DNA from: Palleronia abyssalis
GTDB lineage: Bacteria > Pseudomonadota > Alphaproteobacteria > Rhodobacterales > Rhodobacteraceae
NCBI RefSeq assembly: GCF_900302445.1
Contig: NZ_ONZF01000013.1
Coordinates: 46,664 to 110,663, forward strand
DNA: 64,000 nucleotides
Direction: 5' to 3'
The translations under genes and the position numbers were made by a program. Position 1 is the first letter of the stretch. Each line of letters opens with the position of its first letter. Below are positions 1-8,187 of the stretch, one piece after another. The notes below the pieces were generated by a model that made no database searches, was not told where the DNA came from, and saw only the letters and a list, made by a program, of their open reading frames with translations.

Positions 1-2353
1 CAGGCTCCGGCTGGGGCACCGCGAGCGGGGCGAGCATCAGGGGCCAGAACGGCGGTACCCCGTCATGGGGATGAAAGCAGGGGCGCCGCTCGGCGATCGC
101 GGCATCACCGGGCGGGATGTCGGCGGCAAGCTGCAGGTCGGCGGCCATCAGCGTGATAGGCGCATAGCGATCGGTGTCGAACTCCGAGATCTGGGGATAG
201 GGCCATTTGGTGCCACGATGCGCGCAGAACCACGCAAGCCCCCTGTCGATCCGCGCCATTTCGGGCTGGGCATGGATCGGCAGGCCGCAGCCGCGATACA
301 GATGCAGAAGCGTCATCCAGCCTTGCAGGGTGAAGGCGCAGTAATGCTGGGTCAGCGTGCGCGTCAGCTCGTGCGGTTGGGCGCCGGTCGGATCGAAGTG
401 TCCTTCGACGCGACCGATCGAGTGCATGTAGCAATCCAGCAGCATCTCCGTCTCGCCCAGGAAGGCTGCGATGGCGGCAAGCTGGAGGTCGAAATACAGC
501 CCGTGATTGTTGGGCGCGCGCCGTTCCTTCCGCCCCTGGGGCGAGGTCAGCAACCAGTCGGCATAACGCCGCAGCCAGTCCGACAGCCCGGCGGTCAGCT
601 CGGAATCGTCGATCAGTCGCACGGCGTCCAGAAGGAAGGCCAGGTCCTTGAACTCGATGATGCCGGTGGCGGCGCCCTCGTCATTGTTGTGCCCGCACCG
701 GACCTGCGCCATTCGCAGATTCGGGGTCATCGCCGTCTCGGGGTCCAGGAACCAGACGCGCACCAGCCGGATCGCATGATTGCGCGCGGCGCGATCCTCG
801 AAGGCCGTCCAGGCCAGCGCGCAGGCGACCACGTCGTCGCCCAGCATCTGAAAGCGGGTGCGGTCGAACTTGTGGCTGTCGGGGCTGAACATCTCGGTCC
901 CGGGCAGGCGTTCACCGTCGCGCTGGATATAGGGCAGGCCGTCGGCTTTTTTCGGATTGGGCCACCAATAGGGCGCAGGGTGGAAATAGTCGTGCGGGTT
1001 GCCCGAGGGGGGACGCTCGGTCTTGTCGGTCACGGCATGGGGGCCGCGGGCCATGGCTGTCGTGGCGGCGGCCCGGATGGCGTCCGCCGTGGCGGGCGTC
1101 GGCGCGCGAAGGTGGGCCGGATCGAAGAAGACCGGTTTGCGCGGGTCATAGCCGCGATGATTCAGCATCAGGCGGTCGGCCTCGGCCAGTCGCGACCGGA
1201 TCGCGGACGCGCGGGCCGTACCGCGCGAGCGCAACGCATCGCGGCCCCCGGCTTCGAGATCGACGCGGCCCGACGCCAGGCGGCGCACCATCCCCGCGCG
1301 CCCCACGCGATGGGCACCCGCATCGACCGGCCCGCTGTGCAGATCCCAGGGATCGTTCGGATAATAGGTCCACGGCCCCTCGATCCCCAGACGGGCGAAC
1401 AGCTCGACCTTGGGGCGACGCCCGTAGGGATGCGCCTCGTCGAACCGAAGGGGCGCGTCGCGGCGGAAGGCCATCTGCGGCTCTTCCCCGGCATCCTCGG
1501 GGCGCATGTCGTCCAACGCTGCGTCGTTGGTGCCAAGCCGCGCCATGGGGACTAAGACATACTGCCGATCCGGGGCGGCGGCGATGTCGCGGCGCAAACG
1601 CTCCCAATCGGCATTGGTCAGAAAACAATTGCCGTCGAAGGGCAAAGCCCATTTCGCCCGCGCCGCCCCGATCTCGAGCGCGGCGTTCCGCGCGCCGTTA
1701 TTGTGCATGACATAGGCGTTGCGCCGACGGTGGATCTGCAGGATCGCGCGGGTCTGCGCGTCGTCTTCCAAGCTGTGGAAGGCGTCCGACAGCAGGAATT
1801 GTTGCATCCCGAACCGCGAGAAATTCAAGGGGGCCTGCGCGTATTCGTCGGGATCGAAGGGGATGACATGGAAGTCTTGCCCGGCATCCTTCAGACGGGC
1901 GATGATCTGCGCCTCTTCCACCCGATCGACGATGCGGTTGACGATCCAGACTTTCTCGCACGCCTCGAACGCGGGCTCGTGGCGCAGGACGAAGTCGAGG
2001 TTCTCGCGCGCCTGGCCGATCTTGTGACGCGGGGGAAGGTCGTTGCCGATCACGCGCACAAGGCAGAACGTATCGGGTTCAGCCGCCATCTGTGCCTCGA
2101 CCGTGGGGTCGGACGGAATGGCGGGGGGCAGGGCGGTCGCCTGCACGAAGCGGGGCGCGCGCCGCTTGCGCCGTCGGAACAGCTTTCCCTTGGCCACCGT
2201 GACGCCCAGGAACACGGGCACCGTCACCGGTGACGACACGACGATCCCCGCGATCCACGCCGCCTGCTCGGCCCGGCCGGCGCGACGGAATCGCCCCTTG
2301 GCCGTGTGGAACAGGTCCGACGCGGATTTGCGTGGATTATTCGGCGGCGGCAT
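1..2353 (-). CDS. Glycosyltransferase-like / alginate lyase-domain fusion protein (3' end outside window)
   Basis: The reading frame is open from an ATG at 2353 to the window edge, at least 784 residues, with no stop. It starts inside the 3' end of the upstream ABC exporter gene (17-base overlap), so the two are probably co-translated. A basic, partly hydrophobic N-terminus is followed by a region (about residues 95-330) resembling a GT-A-type glycosyltransferase fold; this is inferred from general pattern (VRVIGNDLPPRHK, WIVNRIVD, GARNAALE) and is weak. The C-terminal half is an alginate-lyase-superfamily domain: HDYFHPAPYWWPNP at about 454-467, CGHNNDEGAATGIIEFKDL near 550, and NNHGLYFDLQ at 615-624, where Asn616/His617 match the expected catalytic Asn-His. 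A role in making or trimming an exopolysaccharide exported by the neighbour is inferred. The substrate is unknown. Confidence 0.75.
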   Translation of the reverse strand, partial: MPPPNNPRKSASDLFHTAKGRFRRAGRAEQAAWIAGIVVSSPVTVPVFLGVTVAKGKLFRRRKRRAPRFVQATALPPAIPSDPTVEAQMAAEPDTFCLVRVIGNDLPPRHKIGQARENLDFVLRHEPAFEACEKVWIVNRIVDRVEEAQIIARLKDAGQDFHVIPFDPDEYAQAPLNFSRFGMQQFLLSDAFHSLEDDAQTRAILQIHRRRNAYVMHNNGARNAALEIGAARAKWALPFDGNCFLTNADWERLRRDIAAAPDRQYVLVPMARLGTNDAALDDMRPEDAGEEPQMAFRRDAPLRFDEAHPYGRRPKVELFARLGIEGPWTYYPNDPWDLHSGPVDAGAHRVGRAGMVRRLASGRVDLEAGGRDALRSRGTARASAIRSRLAEADRLMLNHRGYDPRKPVFFDPAHLRAPTPATADAIRAAATTAMARGPHAVTDKTERPPSGNPHDYFHPAPYWWPNPKKADGLPYIQRDGERLPGTEMFSPDSHKFDRTRFQMLGDDVVACALAWTAFEDRAARNHAIRLVRVWFLDPETAMTPNLRMAQVRCGHNNDEGAATGIIEFKDLAFLLDAVRLIDDSELTAGLSDWLRRYADWLLTSPQGRKERRAPNNHGLYFDLQLAAIAAFLGETEMLLDCYMHSIGRVEGHFDPTGAQPHELTRTLTQHYCAFTLQGWMTLLHLYRGCGLPIHAQPEMARIDRGLAWFCAHRGTKWPYPQISEFDTDRYAPITLMAADLQLAADIPPGDAAIAERRPCFHPHDGVPPFWPLMLAPLAVPQPEP

Positions 2354-4139
2354 GGCTGAGCCCCTCGAACTGCTGATCGAACAGGCTGCGGAACGGGCCC
2401 TGGTTGCGCAGCAGATCCTGCACCGCGCCGCTTTCCGCGACCTCGCCATCCTCGATCACATAGACATGGTCGGCCTCGAGGATGGTCGACAGCCGGTGCG
2501 CGATGACGATGGTTGTCGTGCGACCGGTCAGCCGGGCCAACGCCTCTTTCACTAGCCCCTCGGAGGTCGCATCCAGCGCACTGGTCGCCTCGTCCAGCAG
2601 CAGGATCTGCGAGCCACGAAGGATCGCGCGGGCGATGGCAAGGCGCTGGCGCTGCCCACCCGACAGGAAGATGCCGTTCTCGCCCACCTCGGTGTCATAG
2701 CCCTTGTCGAGCGCTGAGATGAAATCGTGGGCATTGGCCTCGCGTGCGGCAGCCTCGACCTCGGCATCCGTGGCGTCTGGGCGCGAAAAGCGGATGTTCT
2801 CGCGCACGGTGCGGGAAAACAGGAACGTGTCCTGCCCCACGAACGAGATCCGTTCGCGCAACGAGGCGAAGGTGGCGGCGCGGATGTCCTGCCCATCGAT
2901 GGTGATCTTGCCATCCTTGGGGTCGTAGAGGCGCATGATCAGGTTCAGGATCGTCGACTTCCCACCGCCCGAGGGGCCGACCAGCGCGGTTGTCTTGCGC
3001 GCGGGGAATTCCATGTCGAGACGTTTCAGCACATCCGGCCGGTCGCCATAGCCGAAGCTGACGCCGCGCATGCGGACGGTGCCCGGGCCGGGCTGAAGCA
3101 CGGTGGCGTCGGGCGCCTCGATCAGGGGCTCGTCATAGTCCAGAAGCTCGAACATCATGCGCACGCGAACCATGGCCGCCTCCAGCGTGACGCGGACCTT
3201 CGAGAGGCGCTTGGCGGGCTCATACGCCATCATGAAGGCGGTGATGAAGGACATCAGTTCGCCCGCGGTCGTGGGTTCTCCGCCGAACAGCGAAAGGGCG
3301 CTGACCGCAACGATTCCGGCGATGGCGAAGCCGGCCAGCGTCTCCATCAGGGGGCTGGTGACCGCGCCGATCCGCGCGATGGCGTTGCGGCGGTGTTCGA
3401 CGTTGCGCACCGCGGCGCCCATCCGGCCCTGCATCTCGCCCTCGAGCGAGAAGACCTTGACCACTTGGATGCCCTTCGACGTCTCCTGCACGACCTTCAT
3501 GATCTCGGCGGTCGAGGCCTGTTCGCTGCGCATGATGTCGCGGATCTGGCGCACCAGTCCCCGCACGCCCAGGATGGCGATGGGGCCGACGACCAGCGCG
3601 AAGACCGACAGGAACGGCGCCTGATAGACCATGACGCCCAACAGCCCGATCAGCATCAGGGCATCGCGGCTAATCGAGGCGACGATCAGCTCGATCACCT
3701 TCTGCGCCGCCGAGGCCCCCGAGGTCAGGCGCATCAGGATGTTCGAGGATTCCTGGCTGTTGAAGAAGGACACGCCGTTCTTCAGCAGCTTGCCGTACAG
3801 GTCCTCCTGCTGGTCGGCGATGATCCGGTTGCCGGCCCGCGACAGGGCGACCGTCTGGGCATAGTTCGCGATGCCCTTGACGGTGAAAGTCGCGGCCACG
3901 GCGCCAGCCACAAGGAAAACCATGCTGCGATTGTCATAGGCGGTCAGCGCGTAGACGATATATTCCATCAGAAGGGCCGTCATCGCCGTGGTTGCGGCGA
4001 CGACGATCATCGCGACGATGGCGATGGCATACCATTTCCGCTGCGAGGCCGCCTGTTCGGTCAGCAGACGGCGCAGCATCTCCTGCCGCTTTTCATCGGC
4101 CGAGAACAGGGCCGCGAGCGCGCGTCTGATGGATTTCAA
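2337..4139 (-). CDS. ABC transporter, fused permease/ATPase (MsbA/exporter type)
   Basis: A 600-residue half-transporter of standard length for the MsbA/LmrA exporter family. The N-terminal membrane domain (about residues 35-310) carries several hydrophobic segments. The ATPase domain has Walker A GPSGGGKST at 388-396, the signature LSGGQRQR near 493, and Walker B ILLLDEATSALD. The start codon is TTG, preceded by GAGGTCCCGTA; no in-frame ATG nearby fits better. The next gene begins within its last codons, so it is likely to export a lipid-linked or polysaccharide substrate handled by that gene product. The substrate is inferred from context only; a drug or lipid exporter remains possible. Confidence 0.88.
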   Translation of the reverse strand: MKSIRRALAALFSADEKRQEMLRRLLTEQAASQRKWYAIAIVAMIVVAATTAMTALLMEYIVYALTAYDNRSMVFLVAGAVAATFTVKGIANYAQTVALSRAGNRIIADQQEDLYGKLLKNGVSFFNSQESSNILMRLTSGASAAQKVIELIVASISRDALMLIGLLGVMVYQAPFLSVFALVVGPIAILGVRGLVRQIRDIMRSEQASTAEIMKVVQETSKGIQVVKVFSLEGEMQGRMGAAVRNVEHRRNAIARIGAVTSPLMETLAGFAIAGIVAVSALSLFGGEPTTAGELMSFITAFMMAYEPAKRLSKVRVTLEAAMVRVRMMFELLDYDEPLIEAPDATVLQPGPGTVRMRGVSFGYGDRPDVLKRLDMEFPARKTTALVGPSGGGKSTILNLIMRLYDPKDGKITIDGQDIRAATFASLRERISFVGQDTFLFSRTVRENIRFSRPDATDAEVEAAAREANAHDFISALDKGYDTEVGENGIFLSGGQRQRLAIARAILRGSQILLLDEATSALDATSEGLVKEALARLTGRTTTIVIAHRLSTILEADHVYVIEDGEVAESGAVQDLLRNQGPFRSLFDQQFEGLSHAAAE

Positions 4140-4224
4140 TACGGGACCTCGTGTGTCTTGTCCGTGGAACCGACATCTATGTCATGTCGCGGCGAATTGC
4201 GATACCGCTGGCGGGGCGTTCGGA

Positions 4225-4620
4225 TCAGGTCAGCAGCGTCATGTCGCCTTGCGCCGCGGCCTTCCGGTCGAAGGTATAGACGGTGTCGCACCCGGCGCGG
4301 TCGGCGGCGATCCGGATCATGTGGTCGGCCATCCCCGGTCCGCCCTTGCGATAGCGTTCCAAAGCCAGCGCGATATCCTCGCCCGCCTCGATCACAAGCT
4401 CGGCGGCATCCAGCAGTCCCGAAAGGGCGCCGGAGATCTGCGCCCTGTCGAAGCGATAGGCGCGTTCCAGCACCCAGACCGTCTCGATCATCACTTCGCG
4501 CGACAGGAAGCCCGGATCGGCCTCGGTCAGGCGATCGAACAGGGCGCGGGCCGCGCGGCCCTGATCCGGGTCGTCCTCGACCAGGAAACGGACCAGCACA
4601 TTGGTATCAAGGCCGATCAC
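4225..4620 (-). CDS. vapC: PIN-domain ribonuclease toxin, VapC family
   Basis: A 131-residue PIN-domain protein. The acidic metal-binding residues of the family are visible: Asp in IGLDTNVLVRF at the N-terminus, Glu in SREVMIETVW, and Asp in MADHMIRIAADRAGCDTVYTFD. The GTG start at 4620 overlaps the antitoxin stop codon (GTGA), giving tight translational coupling. A longer frame upstream exists but would run through the antitoxin gene, so I reject it. Known VapC proteins cut tRNA or other RNA when freed from VapB. The target here cannot be read from sequence. Confidence 0.85.
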   Translation of the reverse strand: MIGLDTNVLVRFLVEDDPDQGRAARALFDRLTEADPGFLSREVMIETVWVLERAYRFDRAQISGALSGLLDAAELVIEAGEDIALALERYRKGGPGMADHMIRIAADRAGCDTVYTFDRKAAAQGDMTLLT

Positions 4621-4847
4621 CCCCGCGACGCGCCCGATGCGATGGCCTCGTCCATATCGTCCAGCGTGACGGCGCGGGGCGCCTTCAGGCAACCGGCCAG
4701 CTCGGACACGGGGCGCAGCTTGGACACCCGGACCTCGCCATGATCCAGAACGACATAGCGGACGCGGTCGCCCGCATGCAGGTCCAGCAATTGCCGCACC
4801 TTGCGGGGCAGGGTGGTCTGCCCCTTGGCGGTGACGCCCGATTCCAT
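4617..4847 (-). CDS. vapB: AbrB/SpoVT-type antitoxin, VapB family
   Basis: A 76-residue protein with the swapped-hairpin AbrB DNA-binding motif near its start (VTAKGQTTLPRKVRQLLDL, then GDRVRYVV). It is followed by an acidic tail (TLDDMDEAIASGA) typical of the toxin-neutralising part. Two adjacent ATG codons are possible starts (4850 and 4847); AAGGAT is spaced better for the second. It lies directly upstream of the PIN toxin and overlaps it by four bases. Such antitoxins usually autorepress their own promoter together with the toxin; no clear operator was picked out. Confidence 0.82.
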   Translation of the reverse strand: MESGVTAKGQTTLPRKVRQLLDLHAGDRVRYVVLDHGEVRVSKLRPVSELAGCLKAPRAVTLDDMDEAIASGASRG

Positions 4848-4923
4848 CATATCCTTACGTCCCCGGAAATTGCAATGCGATGACCGGAAAGGTAAGGCGC
4901 TGCGGTTCGCATGACAAGGGCGC

Positions 4924-5721
4924 CTACGCGGACCGTCGCAGCCCGGACACCACCGTGGACAAAAGGAACAGAAGGGCCGCGACGCAGACGATGGTCGGAC
5001 CCGTCGGCGCGTCGAAGCTGTACGAGGCGCGAAGGCCGCCGAACGCCGACGCCATCCCCACCAGCGCGGCCAGGATCCCCATCCGCTCGGGCGTGGTCGC
5101 GAAAGGGCGGATGGTGGCCGCGGGGATGATCAGAAGGGCCGTGATCAAAAGCACGCCCACCACCTTGATCGCCACGGCGACGACCAGCGCCAGCGCAAGG
5201 GTCAGGACCAGCTGCTCGCGCTTTGGATCTACCCCGGCGGCGCGGGCGAGGTCGGGGTTCAGCGTCGCGGTCAGAAGCGCGGACCAGCGCCAGCCGATCA
5301 GCGCCAAAACCAGAAGCGCGCCGCCCCAGATGACGGCCAGATCCACCCTCGACACCGACAGGATGTCGCCGAACAGATAGGCCATGATGTCGATGCGCAC
5401 GTTCGACAGGAACGACACCCCCACGAGGCCGATGGCCAGCGCAGAATGCGCCATGACCCCCAAAAGCGTGTCCATCGCATAGCCACGCCCCGAAATCAGC
5501 GAGACCGCTGTCGCCATCACCAGCGCGACCACCAGCGCCCCCGCGAAGACCGGAAGTGAAAGGGCCAGCGACAGCGCGACGCCCAGGATCGCGGCATGGG
5601 CGGTGGCGTCGCCGAAATACGCCATGCGCCGCCAGACGACGAAACAGCCCAAGGGTGCTGCGGCCAGCGCGGTGCCGATGCCGGCCAGTGCCGCGCGTGT
5701 CATGAAATCGTCGAGGATCAT
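4924..5721 (-). CDS. znuB: Zinc ABC transporter permease ZnuB
   Basis: A 265-residue very hydrophobic protein of the ABC-3 (metal) permease family with about eight membrane segments. Family features include RRMAYFGDATAHAAILG near residue 35 and the cytoplasmic region around NPDLARAAGVDP. Its ATG overlaps the znuC stop (ATGA), so it is the third gene of a zur-znuC-znuB operon. It forms the membrane channel for zinc delivered by ZnuA. Manganese transport by close relatives is possible, but the adjacent zinc-type Fur regulator and the His-rich ZnuA favour zinc. Confidence 0.93.
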   Translation of the reverse strand: MILDDFMTRAALAGIGTALAAAPLGCFVVWRRMAYFGDATAHAAILGVALSLALSLPVFAGALVVALVMATAVSLISGRGYAMDTLLGVMAHSALAIGLVGVSFLSNVRIDIMAYLFGDILSVSRVDLAVIWGGALLVLALIGWRWSALLTATLNPDLARAAGVDPKREQLVLTLALALVVAVAIKVVGVLLITALLIIPAATIRPFATTPERMGILAALVGMASAFGGLRASYSFDAPTGPTIVCVAALLFLLSTVVSGLRRSA

Positions 5722-6485
5722 TCGGCGGCGTCCCGGTCTGCAGGTTCGTGATGCGCGTGGCCGTGGTCGTGCCCGTGGCTGTGGTCGTGCGTATGGCGAT
5801 ACAGGGCCAGCGCACCCTTCGTCCCCTCGCCGAACAGGCGGCGGTAATCGGGGGCCGCGGCAACGACGTCGGGCGTGCCTTCGCAGCAGACATGGCCGTT
5901 CAGGCAGACGACGCGGTCCGACGCGCTCATGACCACGTGCAGATCGTGGCTGATCATCAGCACGCCGCAGCCGGTCTCGGCCCGGACTTCCTCGATCCGG
6001 CGATAGAACGCGGCCGATCCGGGCTGGTCCAGGCCGGCCGTCGCCTCGTCCAGAATCAACAGGTCGGGTGTCTCCAGCAACGCGCGGGCCAGAAGCGCGC
6101 GCTGGAACTGGCCGCCCGACAGGACCGACATCTGCCGTTTGCCGATACCCGGCACGCCCGCGCGTTCCAGGGCGTCCTGGGCGCGGGCCTTCGAAACGCG
6201 GCGCGGCAGGCTCAGGAACCGTTCGACCGTCATCGGCAGGGTGGGGTCCAGCACCAGGCGCTGGGGGACATAGCCGATCTTCAGGCCGCGCGGTTTTTCC
6301 ACCCAGCCGCGGCCGGGGGTCACGCCGCCCAGGATCGCGCGGATCAGGGTCGACTTGCCCGAGCCGTTGGGGCCCACGATGGTCACGATCTCGCCCCGCG
6401 TGACGCTGAGGCTGACGCGGTCCAGAATGGTGGTGCCGCCGTATTCGACCGTCAGGTCGTGCGCATGAACAAGGGTCGGGGCCAC
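5718..6485 (-). CDS. znuC: Zinc ABC transporter ATP-binding protein ZnuC
   Basis: A 255-residue ATPase. Walker A is GPNGSGKST, the signature is LSGGQFQRALLARALL, Walker B is LLILDEATAGLD, and the switch His is in MISHDLHVV. The C-terminus is a histidine-rich tail (HTHDHSHGHDHGHAHHE), as in many ZnuC proteins; it may sense or store zinc. I place the start at GTG 6485, two bases after the zur stop codon; upstream in-frame sequence belongs to zur. The stop overlaps the znuB start. It powers zinc import through ZnuB. Confidence 0.92.
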   Translation of the reverse strand: MAPTLVHAHDLTVEYGGTTILDRVSLSVTRGEIVTIVGPNGSGKSTLIRAILGGVTPGRGWVEKPRGLKIGYVPQRLVLDPTLPMTVERFLSLPRRVSKARAQDALERAGVPGIGKRQMSVLSGGQFQRALLARALLETPDLLILDEATAGLDQPGSAAFYRRIEEVRAETGCGVLMISHDLHVVMSASDRVVCLNGHVCCEGTPDVVAAAPDYRRLFGEGTKGALALYRHTHDHSHGHDHGHAHHEPADRDAAE

Positions 6486-6487
6486 GA

Positions 6488-6964
6488 TCAGGCCGCGTCC
6501 ACGCAGTAGGGGCACAGCCCCTCGGCCTCGCGCACGGCGCGTTCGATGACGAACCCGGCCTCGGACGCGGCGCGCCCCAGTTCGCCGCGCGTGGGGTCCG
6601 ATCCCGCCTCGACCACGCGGTCGCAAGACCGGCAGATCAGGAAGACGGGCGTGTGGCCGCCGGTGAAATGGGTGCAGGCCACGAAGGCGTTCAGACGCTC
6701 GATCCGGTGGGCGAAGCCGTGGGCGGTCAGGAACTCCAGCGCGCGATAGGCGACGGGCGGCTGCGATCCCAGCCCTTCGGCGCGCAGGATGTCGAGGATC
6801 TCGTAGGCACCGATGGCCTTGTGCTCGGACAGCAGGATTTCCAGCACGCGCTGCCGGGTCTTGGTGAATTGCAGCTTTTGGTCCGCGCAATAGCTTGCCG
6901 CCGCCGCCACGCCTTCGGCGATGCAGCTTTTATGGTCGTGCTTCTCGAATGCCTGGCTGGACAT
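6488..6964 (-). CDS. zur: Fur-family zinc uptake regulator Zur
   Basis: A 158-residue Fur-fold repressor. A winged-helix part (about 30-90, LQFTKTRQRVLEIL and PPVAYRALEFL) is followed by a dimerisation domain with two CxxC pairs at Cys111/114 and Cys151/154, the structural zinc site of Zur proteins. The start at 6964 is preceded by GGAGG; a longer frame from 7009 lacks this and would run through the control region. It leads the zur-znuC-znuB operon, divergent from znuA. With zinc bound it is expected to repress both transcripts through the intergenic palindromes. Confidence 0.92.
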   Translation of the reverse strand: MSSQAFEKHDHKSCIAEGVAAAASYCADQKLQFTKTRQRVLEILLSEHKAIGAYEILDILRAEGLGSQPPVAYRALEFLTAHGFAHRIERLNAFVACTHFTGGHTPVFLICRSCDRVVEAGSDPTRGELGRAASEAGFVIERAVREAEGLCPYCVDAA

Positions 6965-6990
6965 GCGGACCTCCGGACGGAACGGGCTTG

Positions 6991-7040
6991 ATATGTGATA
7001 CTGTATCATCTAGTCGGTGTCGAACTGTTATATAATCACA
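6991..7040. promoter_or_regulatory. Candidate Zur operators in the zur-znuA divergent region
   Basis: A perfect inverted repeat TGATAC-T-GTATCA lies at 6996-7008. A second related half-site pair, TGTTATATAATCACA, is at about 7026-7040, just before the znuA ribosome-binding site. Both resemble the TGTTATA/TATAACA pattern of proteobacterial Zur boxes. Their position between divergent zur and znuA fits shared zinc-dependent repression. The assignment to Zur is inferred. Confidence 0.6.
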
Positions 7041-7050
7041 GGAGCTTTCG

Positions 7051-8145
7051 ATGTCCACGCCCCTTAGATCATCAATAGCCGGCGGTGTCCTGGCCGCCGT
7101 TTCGGCCACGGTGACAACCGCCGACGTGCCTGCCGTGGCCGCCGATATCGCGCCGGTCCACAGCCTGGTCGCCCGCGTCATGGAAGGCGTCGGCACGCCC
7201 GAGCTGATCGTGCAGCCCGGCACCTCGCCCCACGGCTATTCCATGCGCCCGTCCGAAGCGCGGGCGGTCGAACAGGCCGACGCGGTCTTCTGGATCGGGC
7301 CCGAGCTGACGTCGTGGCTGGGCCGCACGCTGGAGACGCTGGCAGGCGACGCGGTCGTCACCGGCCTTCTGGACGCCGAGGGCACCCGGACCCTGGAGTT
7401 CCGCGAAGGCGCGACCTTCGAGGCCCACGACCATGGAGACGAAGACCATGACGCCGAGGCGCATGATGACCACGACGATGGCGAGGATGCGCAGGACCAC
7501 GAGCACGCAGAGGGGCACGAGGACGGGCACGATCACGAGCATGACGAGGCCGAGCACGACCACGAGGAAGAGCACGACCACGATCATGAGGACGCGGACC
7601 ATGCCCATGACGGGGAAGGGCATGCACACGAGGGCGTCGATCCCCATGCCTGGCTGGACCCCGAGAACGGCAAGGCCTGGCTGGACGTGATCGCCGCGGA
7701 GCTGTCGGAACTGGACCCCGAGAACGCCGAGACCTATCGCAGCAACGCCGCCGCCGGCCAGCAGGAGATCGACGCCGCCTCTGAAGACGTGCGCGAGACC
7801 CTCGACCGGATCGGGCCGCTGACCTTCGTGGTGTTCCACGACGCCTACCACTATTTCGAGGCCCGCTTCGATTACGAGGCCGTCGGGGCCATCGCGCTGA
7901 GCGATGCAAGCGATCCAAGCCCCGCCCGGGTCGAGGAGGTGCAGGACACGGTCGAGGCGCTGGGGGTCGAATGCGTATTCGCCGAGCCGCAGTTCAACCA
8001 GAACATGGTCCGCGTCGTGCTGGACGGGACCGAGGGGCGTTCCGGCGTGATCGACCCGCTGGGGATGGATATCGACACCGGCCCGGACTTCTATCCCGAT
8101 CTACTGCACTCGATCGCGGATCAGATCGCCGCCTGCAAGGGTTGA
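7051..8145 (+). CDS. znuA: Zinc ABC transporter substrate-binding protein ZnuA
   Basis: A 364-residue periplasmic zinc-binding protein with an export signal at the N-terminus (ending near AVA). Conserved metal-ligand regions are PGTSPHGYSMRPSEA near residue 57, GVDPHAWLDPENG near 195, and VVFHDAYHYFEARF near 260. Between them lies a very long His/Asp/Glu-rich loop (about residues 125-190, repeats of HDH and HEH type), the hallmark of zinc-specific ZnuA. The loop here is unusually long. The start has AGGAG upstream. It delivers zinc to ZnuBC. Confidence 0.95.
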   Translation: MSTPLRSSIAGGVLAAVSATVTTADVPAVAADIAPVHSLVARVMEGVGTPELIVQPGTSPHGYSMRPSEARAVEQADAVFWIGPELTSWLGRTLETLAGDAVVTGLLDAEGTRTLEFREGATFEAHDHGDEDHDAEAHDDHDDGEDAQDHEHAEGHEDGHDHEHDEAEHDHEEEHDHDHEDADHAHDGEGHAHEGVDPHAWLDPENGKAWLDVIAAELSELDPENAETYRSNAAAGQQEIDAASEDVRETLDRIGPLTFVVFHDAYHYFEARFDYEAVGAIALSDASDPSPARVEEVQDTVEALGVECVFAEPQFNQNMVRVVLDGTEGRSGVIDPLGMDIDTGPDFYPDLLHSIADQIAACKG

Positions 8146-8155
8146 GGCCCGGCGT

Positions 8156-8183
8156 TCGGGCGCGCCCGCGGGGACGCGCCCGA
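8156..8183. terminator. GC-rich hairpin between convergent znuA and ligase genes
   Basis: TCGGGCGCG (8156-8164) pairs with CGCGCCCGA (8175-8183) across a 10-base loop. It lies between two convergent stop codons and could end transcription from both sides. There is no run of T, so it is only a candidate. Confidence 0.5.
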
Positions 8184-8187
8184 TCCC

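Noticed and set aside
65..1555. Long plus-strand open frame
   Set aside because: It is antisense to the alginate-lyase-domain gene, whose minus frame shows real family motifs. High GC makes such shadows common.
2727..4883. 718-codon plus-strand open frame
   Set aside because: Antisense to the ABC exporter and the vapBC pair, with no recognisable domain.
7028..7036. TATAAT as the znuA -10 box
   Set aside because: It would place the transcript start within the ribosome-binding site, so I treat the sequence as part of a Zur-type palindrome instead.
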